From: Opitutales bacterium
GTDB lineage: Bacteria; Verrucomicrobiota; Verrucomicrobiia; Opitutales; UBA953
NCBI GenBank assembly: GCA_030725715.1
Contig: JANRFG010000018.1
Location: 86,599-150,598 of the forward strand
DNA length: 64,000 nucleotides
Direction: 5' to 3'
The position numbers and the translations under genes are program-made. This document shows positions 29,567-36,504 of this stretch, piece after piece. How positions within the stretch are numbered: the stretch's first letter is position 1; each line of letters opens with the position of its first letter. Below the pieces are notes generated by a model. The model was not told where the DNA came from, searched no databases, and saw only the letters and a list, made by a program, of their open reading frames with translations.

Positions 29567-30742
29567 GTGTCCGACGCCCTCACCGAAGCCTTCCGGCAAG
29601 TCGACCTGAGCCAGGTCCCGAGCCCTTGCCACGTCCTCCACCGCGGCCTGCTGGAACAGAACCTCCGCATCCTGCGCTCCGTGATGGACCGCTCGGGCGC
29701 CAAGGTCCTCCTCGCGCTCAAGGGCTTCGCGCAGTTCAGCGAAGCGAAGCTGATCGCGAAGTATCTCGCGGGCACGACCGCCAGCGGCATCAACGAAGCG
29801 CTCCTCGGCCGCGAAGAATTCGGCGGCGAAGTCCACGCCTACTCGCCGGCTTTCAAGGACGAGGAGTTCGCTCACCTCCTGCGGGTCGCCGACCATATCT
29901 CGTTCAATTCGCCCACGCAGTGGAAGCGCCACAAGGCCGCCGCCTTGGCCTCGGGTCGCAAGATCTCCTTCGGCCTGCGCGTCAACCCGGAGCACGCCGA
30001 GGTCGACGTCGAACTCTATAACCCCTGCGCCGCCGGCTCCCGTCTCGGGTCGCTCCGCTCCGAGATCAAGTCGGCCGCCGACCTCGAAGGACTCGAGGGC
30101 CTGCACTTCCACACGATGTGCCAGCAGGGCTCCGACGTGCTCGAACGCACGGTCGCGGCGTTCGAAGCGAAGTTCGGCGAGTTCATCCCTCAGCTGAAGT
30201 GGGTCAATTTCGGCGGCGGCCACCACATCACCCGCGAGGGCTATGACCTCGAGCGCCTGATCCGCGTGATCACGGGCTTCCGTCAGCGTTGGGGCCAGCA
30301 CATCCAGGTCTACCTCGAACCCGGCGAAGCCATCGGCATCGGCACCGGCGTCCTGGTCGGCACGGTCCTCGACCTCGTCCATAACGGCGTCGACATCGCC
30401 ATCATCGACATCTCGGCGACCAACCACATGCCGGACACCTTGGAGATGCCTTACCGGGCCGACATCATGGACGCCGACCTGCCGGGCAAGCTGCCGCACA
30501 CCTACCGCCTCGGCAGCGTGACCTGCCTCGCCGGCGACGTCATCGGCGACTACTCCTTCGCCGCGCCGCTCCAGATCGGCCAGCGCCTGGTGTTCATGGA
30601 CATGTCCCACTACACGTTCGTGAAGAACACGACCTTCAACGGGGTGCCCCTCCCGGCGATCGCCAGCTTCGATCCGGCGGCCGGGCAGGTCCAGGTCGTC
30701 CGTCGCTTCGGCTACGCCGACTACAAGAACCGCCTGTCCTGA
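29567..30742 (+). CDS. nspC: Carboxynorspermidine decarboxylase
   Basis: PLP-dependent alanine-racemase-fold decarboxylase that forms norspermidine or spermidine from the carboxy precursor. A GTG start at 29567 gives MSDALTEAFRQVDLSQVPSPCHVLHRGLLEQNLRIL (391 residues). The PLP lysine is in KVLLALKGFAQFSEAKL; FGLRVNPEHAEVDVELYNPCAAGSRLG, LHFHTMCQQGSDVL, and WVNFGGGHHITREGYD are NspC-type segments. The substrate chain length (norspermidine versus spermidine) cannot be read from sequence. Gene order with the dehydrogenase is the classic CANSDH-CANSDC pair. Confidence 0.92.
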   Translation: MSDALTEAFRQVDLSQVPSPCHVLHRGLLEQNLRILRSVMDRSGAKVLLALKGFAQFSEAKLIAKYLAGTTASGINEALLGREEFGGEVHAYSPAFKDEEFAHLLRVADHISFNSPTQWKRHKAAALASGRKISFGLRVNPEHAEVDVELYNPCAAGSRLGSLRSEIKSAADLEGLEGLHFHTMCQQGSDVLERTVAAFEAKFGEFIPQLKWVNFGGGHHITREGYDLERLIRVITGFRQRWGQHIQVYLEPGEAIGIGTGVLVGTVLDLVHNGVDIAIIDISATNHMPDTLEMPYRADIMDADLPGKLPHTYRLGSVTCLAGDVIGDYSFAAPLQIGQRLVFMDMSHYTFVKNTTFNGVPLPAIASFDPAAGQVQVVRRFGYADYKNRLS

Positions 30743-30800
30743 GCGGGGCTAGGTCTTGACCCCCGGAAGGGGGCGGGCAAGATGGTCGCCAACAGACCAT

Positions 30801-31412
30801 ATGAAGCCTCGCGAAATCATCATCCTCCTCCTGGCCGCCGCTTTCGGCGCCATCGCCATCGTCACTTGGAACGGCGAAGAAGAGGCCAAGCAGCAGACCG
30901 CCAAAGCGCAGGCCGAGCTGAGCAAGATCAAGGACGATGCCGCCCAGGCCGCCGCCGCCGCCCAGGCCGCCCAAGAGAAGTCCGCCCAAGACCTCGCCAA
31001 GGCCAAGGCTGACGCCGAGGCCGCCGCCAAGGCCGCCGAAGCCGCCCTCGCCAAGGCCAAGGCCGCCGCCGCCCAGACGGTCGCCGACCTGGCCAAGGCC
31101 AAGGAAGCCGCCGCCAAGGCCGCCGTGAAGGCCGCCGAACTGGCGAAGTCCAGGAACGCCGCCGCCGCCCGCGTCAACGAACTCAACGCCGAACTGGCCA
31201 ATCTCCGCAACGGCTCCGAACTGAAGGAAGCGATCGCCAGCCGCAAGAAAGCCGAAGCCGACCTCGAAGCCGCTTCCGCCGCCCTGCGCGAGGTAAACGC
31301 CAAGCTGGCCGCCGCCCTCGCCCGCATCGCCGAACTGGAGGACGAGAACCGTCGCCTCCGCGAGCAGCCCAAGGGCACGCCGAACGCCTCGCCCAACTAC
31401 CGGACGCTCTGA
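30801..31412 (+). CDS. Membrane-anchored Ala/Lys-rich coiled-coil protein of unknown function
   Basis: The ATG at 30801 gives MKPREIIILLLAAAFGAIAIVTWNGEEE: a single N-terminal hydrophobic segment (residues 5-22) that may be a signal anchor. Most of the remainder (about 25-190) is a charged coiled coil rich in Ala, Lys and Glu (QAELSKIKDDAAQAAAAAQAAQEKSAQDLAKAKADAEAAAK), ending in a shorter helix with ELEDENRRLREQ and a disordered tail. No enzymatic motif is visible. It could be an envelope spacer or scaffold; the family is unknown to me. A terminator follows directly. Confidence 0.6.
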   Translation: MKPREIIILLLAAAFGAIAIVTWNGEEEAKQQTAKAQAELSKIKDDAAQAAAAAQAAQEKSAQDLAKAKADAEAAAKAAEAALAKAKAAAAQTVADLAKAKEAAAKAAVKAAELAKSRNAAAARVNELNAELANLRNGSELKEAIASRKKAEADLEAASAALREVNAKLAAALARIAELEDENRRLREQPKGTPNASPNYRTL

Positions 31413-31433
31413 GCTCCGGCCCCGGCCGACCGA

Positions 31434-31907
31434 TCAGCCCGACCTTCCGGTCGGGCTTTTTCGTGCCCGAGCGAAGACCTTGCCCAGCTTCACCCGCAAC
31501 CTAGGCCGGGCCTTCGGCTTCAGCTCGTGTTCCCAGAGCCGCAGGACGCGCCACCCTTGGCGGCGCAGGCGGCGCGTATCCCGCCGGTCCCGCGCCTGGT
31601 TCCGCCGGAACTTGCCCCGCCAGAAGGCGGCGTTGCCCCGCGGGCGCGTCCCATGCCGCGGGCAGCCATGCCAGAAGCAGCCGTCGACGAACACCACGAG
31701 GCGACGGCCGCGGAAGACGAAGTCCGGCCGGACCTGGAATCGTTCGCCCGCGGCGGTCCGGCCCCGGACGACCTGCTGCCGCCGCCAGCCGGACCAGCCC
31801 TGCGCCCGCAGCAGCTTGGCCAGGGCCTCTTCGGTGGTGAGGTTACCGCGCCCGCGCACCTTGGCCATGAGGGCGCTGCGCTCGGCGCGGGTGTAGACGT
31901 CCCCCAT
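31434..31907 (-). CDS. vsr: Very short patch repair (Vsr) endonuclease
   Basis: Nicks DNA 5' of T in T:G mismatches created by deamination of 5-methylcytosine. The sequence matches the Vsr pattern: MGDVYTRAERSALMAKVRGRGN (family DVHTPExRSxNMSxIRGKDT), then RPDFVFRGRRLVVFVDGCFWHGCPRHGT with the catalytic Asp and two His, FWRGKFRRNQARDRRDTRRLRRQGWRVLRLWEHEL. The 157 residues are typical. Vsr normally sits beside a C5 cytosine methyltransferase such as dcm; none is found here, so this is a solitary copy. The 3' end overlaps the terminator hairpin of the upstream plus-strand gene. Confidence 0.88.
   Translation of the reverse strand: MGDVYTRAERSALMAKVRGRGNLTTEEALAKLLRAQGWSGWRRQQVVRGRTAAGERFQVRPDFVFRGRRLVVFVDGCFWHGCPRHGTRPRGNAAFWRGKFRRNQARDRRDTRRLRRQGWRVLRLWEHELKPKARPRLRVKLGKVFARARKSPTGRSG
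31436..31462 (+). terminator. Terminator of the coiled-coil protein gene, overlapping the vsr 3' end
   Basis: AGCCCGACC-TTCC-GGTCGGGCT followed by TTTTTCG. It occupies the last codons of vsr on the opposite strand. Confidence 0.85.
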
Positions 31908-31928
31908 GTCTCATCATGGATAAGAAAC

Positions 31929-32002
31929 AGCCCGGACCGCAAGGTCCGGGCTGGTCGGCGACTCCGCCAACGGAGGAGGGCCGGCATCCCTGCCGGCCCT
32001 CG
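31929..32002 (-). terminator. Tandem hairpin terminators after the porin gene
   Basis: Two perfect hairpins stand in series: AGGGCCGGCA-TCCC-TGCCGGCCCT (31977-32000) and AGCCCGGACC-GCAA-GGTCCGGGCT (31929-31952). The second is followed on the minus strand by GTTTCTTATCC. Confidence 0.8.
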
Positions 32003-32028
32003 AAGCATATCCCGTCCTTGGATCCGGC

Positions 32029-33378
32029 TTAGTATTCGAACTGGAGCTGGAGCGTGGCGCGCTGCGAGTCGGCGATGACGAGCGGATTCGTGGTGCTGGT
32101 GTTCGTACGTTCCTTGGAGAAGGTGTAGGAGAGCACGAGCTCGACTTCCTTGCGCCACTTCCATTCGAAGCCGACGTCGATCTCGTTCACGTTCTGCTTC
32201 GGGGCGTTGGTGGCGAACTTGCGGGCGCCGTCGTTGTAGCTCCAGCGGACGAAGGGCTGGAAGACGGACTGCTCACCGTACTTGTGCTGGTAGTTGACCA
32301 GGATGTAACCCCCCTCGACCTGGCTGTTCGTGATGTTGTCGCGGGCGTCGTTCAGCATCGGGCTCTGGCCGACGTTCCACTCGGCTTCGATACCCCACGG
32401 CTGCGGGTACATGATGAAGGTCGCGGCGGCACGGCGGTCGACGAAGCCGTCGGAGAGGTCGCGGCGGTCGTTGGCGTCGATGTTGGCTTCCAGGGCTCCC
32501 TTGACGGTCGTGGAAGTATCGGCCGTGGAGACCTTGAAGCGGCCGGCGTAGGCGACGAGGCTCGCTTCGTACATCTGGCCGCTGGCGGCGACCCAAGGCT
32601 TGGTGTAGCGGATGATGCTGTGGACTTCGCCGTTGTTGTCGGCGCGGTTCAGGCCGGCGCCGCTGTAGAAGCCGGCGGTGAAGATACCGTAGTCGCCGGA
32701 ACCCTTGTAGCCTTCCTTGACGAGCTTCTTGAGGAGGGCGCGGTCTTCCTTGCTGGCGTACATGTAGTAGACGCCCTGGTCGCGTTCGCCTTCGACCGCG
32801 GAGTTGATGCCTTCCGGACGCTCGATCGCGAGTCGGTTCTGGGAAGACTGCATGTTGACCCAGCCGAAGGGAACCTTGGAGACGCCGGCGCGGATGCGGT
32901 GTTCCTTGTCTTCGTCGAGGGCGATGTCGGCGTAGATGTCGCGGGTCTGGAGACCGAAATTACGCTTGCTGCCGGAGTCGACGCTGGCGGCGGCGTCGGT
33001 CTGGTAGTAGAGGTAGACGCGACCGAAGTCGCCCTGGAACTTGAAGCGGGCTCGGCGGACGACGAAGCTGTTGTTCGGGTCGACGGAGCGGTCGGCCGGG
33101 AGACCACCGGTGAGGTAGGCGGCGCCGTTCAGCTGCTCGGTGTGACGGACCTGGGTGTAGCCGTCGATCTTCATCTTCTCATACCAAGGGGTCTTCTTGG
33201 CCGGCTCGGCCATCTTGGCGACGGCGGCCTGCTCGAGAGCCTGGGCACGCTCTTCGGCGGTGATCAGACCCTTCTTGACCAGGAGGTCAAGGGCGGGGTT
33301 CCGCTCGGCGGCGGAAGCGGTGTGAGCGCAACCGAGGACGGCGGCGGCGACGAGGAACTGCTTAATGCGGTGGTTCAT
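32029..33378 (-). CDS. Phosphate-selective porin O/P-like outer-membrane protein
   Basis: A 449-residue barrel of the OprP/OprO superfamily in the outer membrane. The ATG at 33378 gives a signal peptide (NHRIKQFLVAAAVLGCAHTASA). A short helical region with ALDLLVKKGLITAEERAQALEQAA (an SHOCT/coiled-coil-like spacer common in verrucomicrobial porins) precedes the barrel, which starts with WYEKMKIDGYTQVRHTEQ and ends in an aromatic strand (ATLQLQFEY). The segment FVVRRARFKFQGDFGRVYLYYQTDAAA is typical of this porin family. Selectivity for phosphate cannot be concluded; no Pho box is apparent upstream. Confidence 0.82.
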   Translation of the reverse strand: MNHRIKQFLVAAAVLGCAHTASAAERNPALDLLVKKGLITAEERAQALEQAAVAKMAEPAKKTPWYEKMKIDGYTQVRHTEQLNGAAYLTGGLPADRSVDPNNSFVVRRARFKFQGDFGRVYLYYQTDAAASVDSGSKRNFGLQTRDIYADIALDEDKEHRIRAGVSKVPFGWVNMQSSQNRLAIERPEGINSAVEGERDQGVYYMYASKEDRALLKKLVKEGYKGSGDYGIFTAGFYSGAGLNRADNNGEVHSIIRYTKPWVAASGQMYEASLVAYAGRFKVSTADTSTTVKGALEANIDANDRRDLSDGFVDRRAAATFIMYPQPWGIEAEWNVGQSPMLNDARDNITNSQVEGGYILVNYQHKYGEQSVFQPFVRWSYNDGARKFATNAPKQNVNEIDVGFEWKWRKEVELVLSYTFSKERTNTSTTNPLVIADSQRATLQLQFEY

Positions 33379-33469
33379 GGGTAGATGCGAATGCGACAGC
33401 ATCCTCTCATGCGATTGTTACGGTTCCGTGGCTAACGGGGTAACACCCCGCAACACCCCTATGGGTGAC

Positions 33470-34336
33470 TTAGCCCAGAAAAGGGGTCAGGCCGGCGAAA
33501 ACATCCGCAAAAGCAGGGTTCCACGCCAATTCCGCCCGGATTCGGCCCGTGGCCACGATCCGGCTGGGCTGCGTCCGGCCGCCTTTCGCGACCCTGGGAC
33601 CCGCAGGCGCGCTCGGATCGAACACCGGAGCGGGCTGACCGAGTCGTTCCGCGATCCAGCGGGCCAGCGCTTCCTTGGTCAACGGATTCCCATCACAGAC
33701 ATTATAGACTCGCGCGCCGGCCGGACCTGCGACGACCGCGGCGAGCACCGAAGACGCCGCGTCGTCGCGGTGCAGATAGTTGATGTAATGGTCGACGCGT
33801 CCGCCGATGACGCGGTCGCCGCGACGCAACTGATCGACCAGGTGATGACGACCAGGACCATAGAGTCCGCCGAAGCGCAAGACGCGGGCCTTGGCGAAAC
33901 CCGAAGACAAGACCGCGCGCTCGCCGCCGAGGATCGCATCCGCGGTCGGCGCGCCGCCGACGACGCTCTCTTCGTCGACGATCCGTCCGTCATCCTGACG
34001 ATAGACGCCGGTGGAGCTGGTGAAGACGAAGGCCTGCGCGCCGACTTCGCGGGCCCAGGCGAGCGCGCGCTTCACGCCGACGTCATAGGCCAGCGCATAG
34101 GCTTCCGGCCCGCCGCCACCGGTGCTCGCGGCGTAGACGACCGCGTCGAAGCGCACCGGCAAGGCCGACCAGTCGCCGGCATAAAGATCAAAGGCTTCCG
34201 CGCCGATGCCTTCGGCGCGCAGCTTATCGCGCGAGGCCTCGGAACGGACGACTCCGAGGACATCGTGCCCGACGGCCTTGGCCTGCCGGGCGAATTCGGC
34301 GCCGACATAGCCGCAACCGAGGACGGCGACCTTCAT
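33470..34336 (-). CDS. NAD(P)-dependent epimerase/dehydratase (atypical SDR, YeeZ-like)
   Basis: A Rossmann-fold oxidoreductase of 288 residues. The ATG at 34336 follows AAGGAGGTCCGCCC, a strong ribosome-binding site. The nucleotide motif is VAVLGCGYVGAEFARQAKA. FVFTSSTGVYRQDDGRIVDEES and LRFGGLYGPGRH are extended-SDR features, but the usual YxxxK catalytic pair is not in the expected place, as in atypical SDRs (YeeZ/YbjT type). Substrate unknown. It overlaps lpxB by four bases (ATGA), so it belongs to the lipid A operon transcriptionally. Confidence 0.75.
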   Translation of the reverse strand: MKVAVLGCGYVGAEFARQAKAVGHDVLGVVRSEASRDKLRAEGIGAEAFDLYAGDWSALPVRFDAVVYAASTGGGGPEAYALAYDVGVKRALAWAREVGAQAFVFTSSTGVYRQDDGRIVDEESVVGGAPTADAILGGERAVLSSGFAKARVLRFGGLYGPGRHHLVDQLRRGDRVIGGRVDHYINYLHRDDAASSVLAAVVAGPAGARVYNVCDGNPLTKEALARWIAERLGQPAPVFDPSAPAGPRVAKGGRTQPSRIVATGRIRAELAWNPAFADVFAGLTPFLG

Positions 34337-35532
34337 GGGCGGACCTCCTTCGGAAGATACGAGGCGACCCACTCCGCCGGCGTGGAGCCCGACTTCGCGG
34401 AAAGCAGCCCAAGAAGCTCGGCGGCGTCCGCGGCGGCCTGCGCACGTGGCTCAGGCCCTTCGACGCAGGCCTGCAGACGGGCGGCGAGGGCTTCCGGCTC
34501 GCAGGCGCCTTGCAGGTATTCCGGCCAAGCCGGACGCTTGAGCAGGATGTTCGCGATGCCGAGATGGTCGACCCGGCCCGCGATGAGGGTGCGGCCCATG
34601 ATCCAGGTCAGCGGGTTGGCGCGGTAGACCACGGCGCCCGGAATGCCGGCGAGCGCGACGGTGAGCGACATGGTGCCCGAGCTGACGAGCGCGGCGCATC
34701 CGGCGGCCGGCCCCTCGGAGACGGGACGCAGGTCGATGCCCTTGGCTTCCTCGCCATACTCGGCCAGCAATCGGTACAGCTCGGCATGCACTTCGCCGCC
34801 GGTGTGCAGCACGAGCGCGCGACGCTTCGGATGATGGCGGCGGAAAAGCGCGAAGGCCTCGACGAGCGAGGGGAAGATCTTCCGGACGGGCTTGGGCCGG
34901 CTGCCCGGCAGGAGCAGCACGGGACCATCCGGGTCATGCCGCAGGCCGGGGACATGCTCCTTCTCCGCGAAGGGGTGACCGACGAAACGGGCGTCCAGTT
35001 TCGTGTCGGCGTAGCACGCGGGCTCGAACGGAAAGATCGTGCCGACGCCGTCGAGGTCGCGCGCCATGGTGAACCGCCGCTTGGGCTTCCAGGCCCAGAG
35101 CTGCGGGCTCACGTATTGGATGACGGCGGTCTCACCGAAACCGGCGCGGGAGAGGCCGGCCTTCCGCAGTTCGTTCGCCAGGCGGAGGTTGAGCCCGGGG
35201 TAGTCGACGAGGACCACGACCTTGGGCTTCCACTGCTTGGTCCACGTGACCATGCGGCCGAAGAGCCGACGATAGAACGGGTAGGCCGACAGGATCTCGA
35301 CGATGCCCACCGCCGAGAAGGTGGTCATGTCGAAGAGCAGCTGGGCGCCGGCGGCGCGGAGCTGCGGCCCGCCGAACGCGGCGACGCGCAGGCCGGGCCG
35401 GGCCGCGAGCAGGTCCGCGACGACCTTCGCCGCATGCTGGTCCCCGGAGTGCTCACCGGCCACGACGAGCACGTCGACCGCGCCCCCGCGGGGCCGGTCG
35501 AAGCTCGCCGGGATGGCCGGGAACACGCTCAT
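34333..35532 (-). CDS. lpxB: Lipid-A-disaccharide synthase
   Basis: Family 19 glycosyltransferase that joins UDP-2,3-diacylglucosamine and lipid X to the lipid A disaccharide, at the inner-membrane surface. The ATG at 35532 gives MSVFPAIPASFDRPRGGAVDVLVVAGEHSGDQHAAKVVADLL (399 residues), with the family motif AGEHSGD near the N-terminus. Other LpxB segments are VVLVDYPGLNLRLA, YVSPQLWAWKPKR, FVGHPFAE, LLLPGSRPKPVRKIFP, and SSGTMSLTVALAGIPGAVVYR. It overlaps both neighbours by four bases. Its presence means the organism makes lipid A and is a Gram-negative. Confidence 0.95.
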   Translation of the reverse strand: MSVFPAIPASFDRPRGGAVDVLVVAGEHSGDQHAAKVVADLLAARPGLRVAAFGGPQLRAAGAQLLFDMTTFSAVGIVEILSAYPFYRRLFGRMVTWTKQWKPKVVVLVDYPGLNLRLANELRKAGLSRAGFGETAVIQYVSPQLWAWKPKRRFTMARDLDGVGTIFPFEPACYADTKLDARFVGHPFAEKEHVPGLRHDPDGPVLLLPGSRPKPVRKIFPSLVEAFALFRRHHPKRRALVLHTGGEVHAELYRLLAEYGEEAKGIDLRPVSEGPAAGCAALVSSGTMSLTVALAGIPGAVVYRANPLTWIMGRTLIAGRVDHLGIANILLKRPAWPEYLQGACEPEALAARLQACVEGPEPRAQAAADAAELLGLLSAKSGSTPAEWVASYLPKEVRP

Positions 35533-36473
35533 CGGCGCGCCATGCCGGCACGGATCTGTTCGGTGATCTGGATGGCGACCGCCAGGGCGGTGCGGCCGAG
35601 TTCGCCGCTGACCTTCGGGCTGCTGCGGTCGCGGACGCACGCGGTGAACGAGGCGAGTTCGATGGCGAGGGGCTCGCCCTTCTCGATCGGGAGCTCCTCC
35701 TTGGCGAAGCCGCCTTCGGCGGCCGGATCGACGCGCACCGTGTGGCCCTTCTGGCCCATGAAGTCGATCGAGAGGTAACCGCCGGTCTGGAAGACGCGGA
35801 TCTCGCGGTTCTTCTTCAGCGAGACGCGGCTGGCGCTGAGGTTGGCGACGCAGCCGTTCTTGAACGAAATGCGGGCGTTGGCGATGTCCTCGGTCTTGGT
35901 CACGACCGAGACGCCGACGGCGTCGATGCGCTCGACCGGGGAGTTGGCCAGCTGCAGGACGATGCCGATGTCATGGATCATCAGGTCCAGCACGACACCG
36001 ACCTCGGTGCCACGCGGGGTGAAGGGGGCCAGGCGCTCGGCGGTGATGTAGCGGGCGTCGGTGACGGCCTGCTCGAGGGTCGACATCACGGGGTTGTAAT
36101 GCTCGATATGGCCGACCTGGACGATACGGTCCGCCTTGGCGGCGGCGTCGAGGATCTGGGAGGCCTCCTCGAGGGTGACGCAGATGGGCTTCTCGATCAG
36201 GAGATGCACGCCCTGGGCCAGGAGCGGAAGCGCCACGGCGGCGTGATGGTTCGTGGGGACGACGACGCTGACGGCGTCGCAGTTAGCCGCCATCTCGTCG
36301 AGGGTGAGGAAGCGACGGCAGCCATGCTTGGCGCAGATCTCGGCCGCCCGGGCGTCGTCCGGCTCGAAGATGCCGGCGAGCTCGGCGCCGGGCAGGGTCG
36401 AATAGATGCGGGCGTGGTGCTGGCCGAGCGAACCCGTGCCGGCCACCCCGCAGCGGATGCGCGTAGCGGTCAT
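35529..36473 (-). CDS. Gfo/Idh/MocA family oxidoreductase, upstream of lpxB
   Basis: NAD(P)-dependent sugar oxidoreductase, 314 residues from the ATG at 36473. The Rossmann fold begins CGVAGTGSLGQHHARIY, with the signature EKPICVTLEEASQILDAA (family EKP) and a GHIEHYNPVMSTL active-site helix; VVLDLMIHDIGIVLQL carries the conserved His. Its four-base overlap with lpxB ties it to lipid A. In some bacteria a Gfo/Idh/MocA enzyme next to lpxA (GnnA) oxidises UDP-GlcNAc at C3 so that the amino sugar UDP-GlcNAc3N can be made; this is a plausible but unproven role here, and the partner aminotransferase GnnB is not in the window. Confidence 0.8.
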   Translation of the reverse strand: MTATRIRCGVAGTGSLGQHHARIYSTLPGAELAGIFEPDDARAAEICAKHGCRRFLTLDEMAANCDAVSVVVPTNHHAAVALPLLAQGVHLLIEKPICVTLEEASQILDAAAKADRIVQVGHIEHYNPVMSTLEQAVTDARYITAERLAPFTPRGTEVGVVLDLMIHDIGIVLQLANSPVERIDAVGVSVVTKTEDIANARISFKNGCVANLSASRVSLKKNREIRVFQTGGYLSIDFMGQKGHTVRVDPAAEGGFAKEELPIEKGEPLAIELASFTACVRDRSSPKVSGELGRTALAVAIQITEQIRAGMARR

Positions 36474-36504
36474 GGGCCGAGACTCCCTCGGCCGGGGGCT
36501 TCCT

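Noticed and set aside
32029-33378. Pho-box regulated phosphate porin
   Set aside because: The protein belongs to the O/P porin superfamily, but no CTTTCAT-type Pho box or neighbouring pst/pho genes support phosphate specificity.
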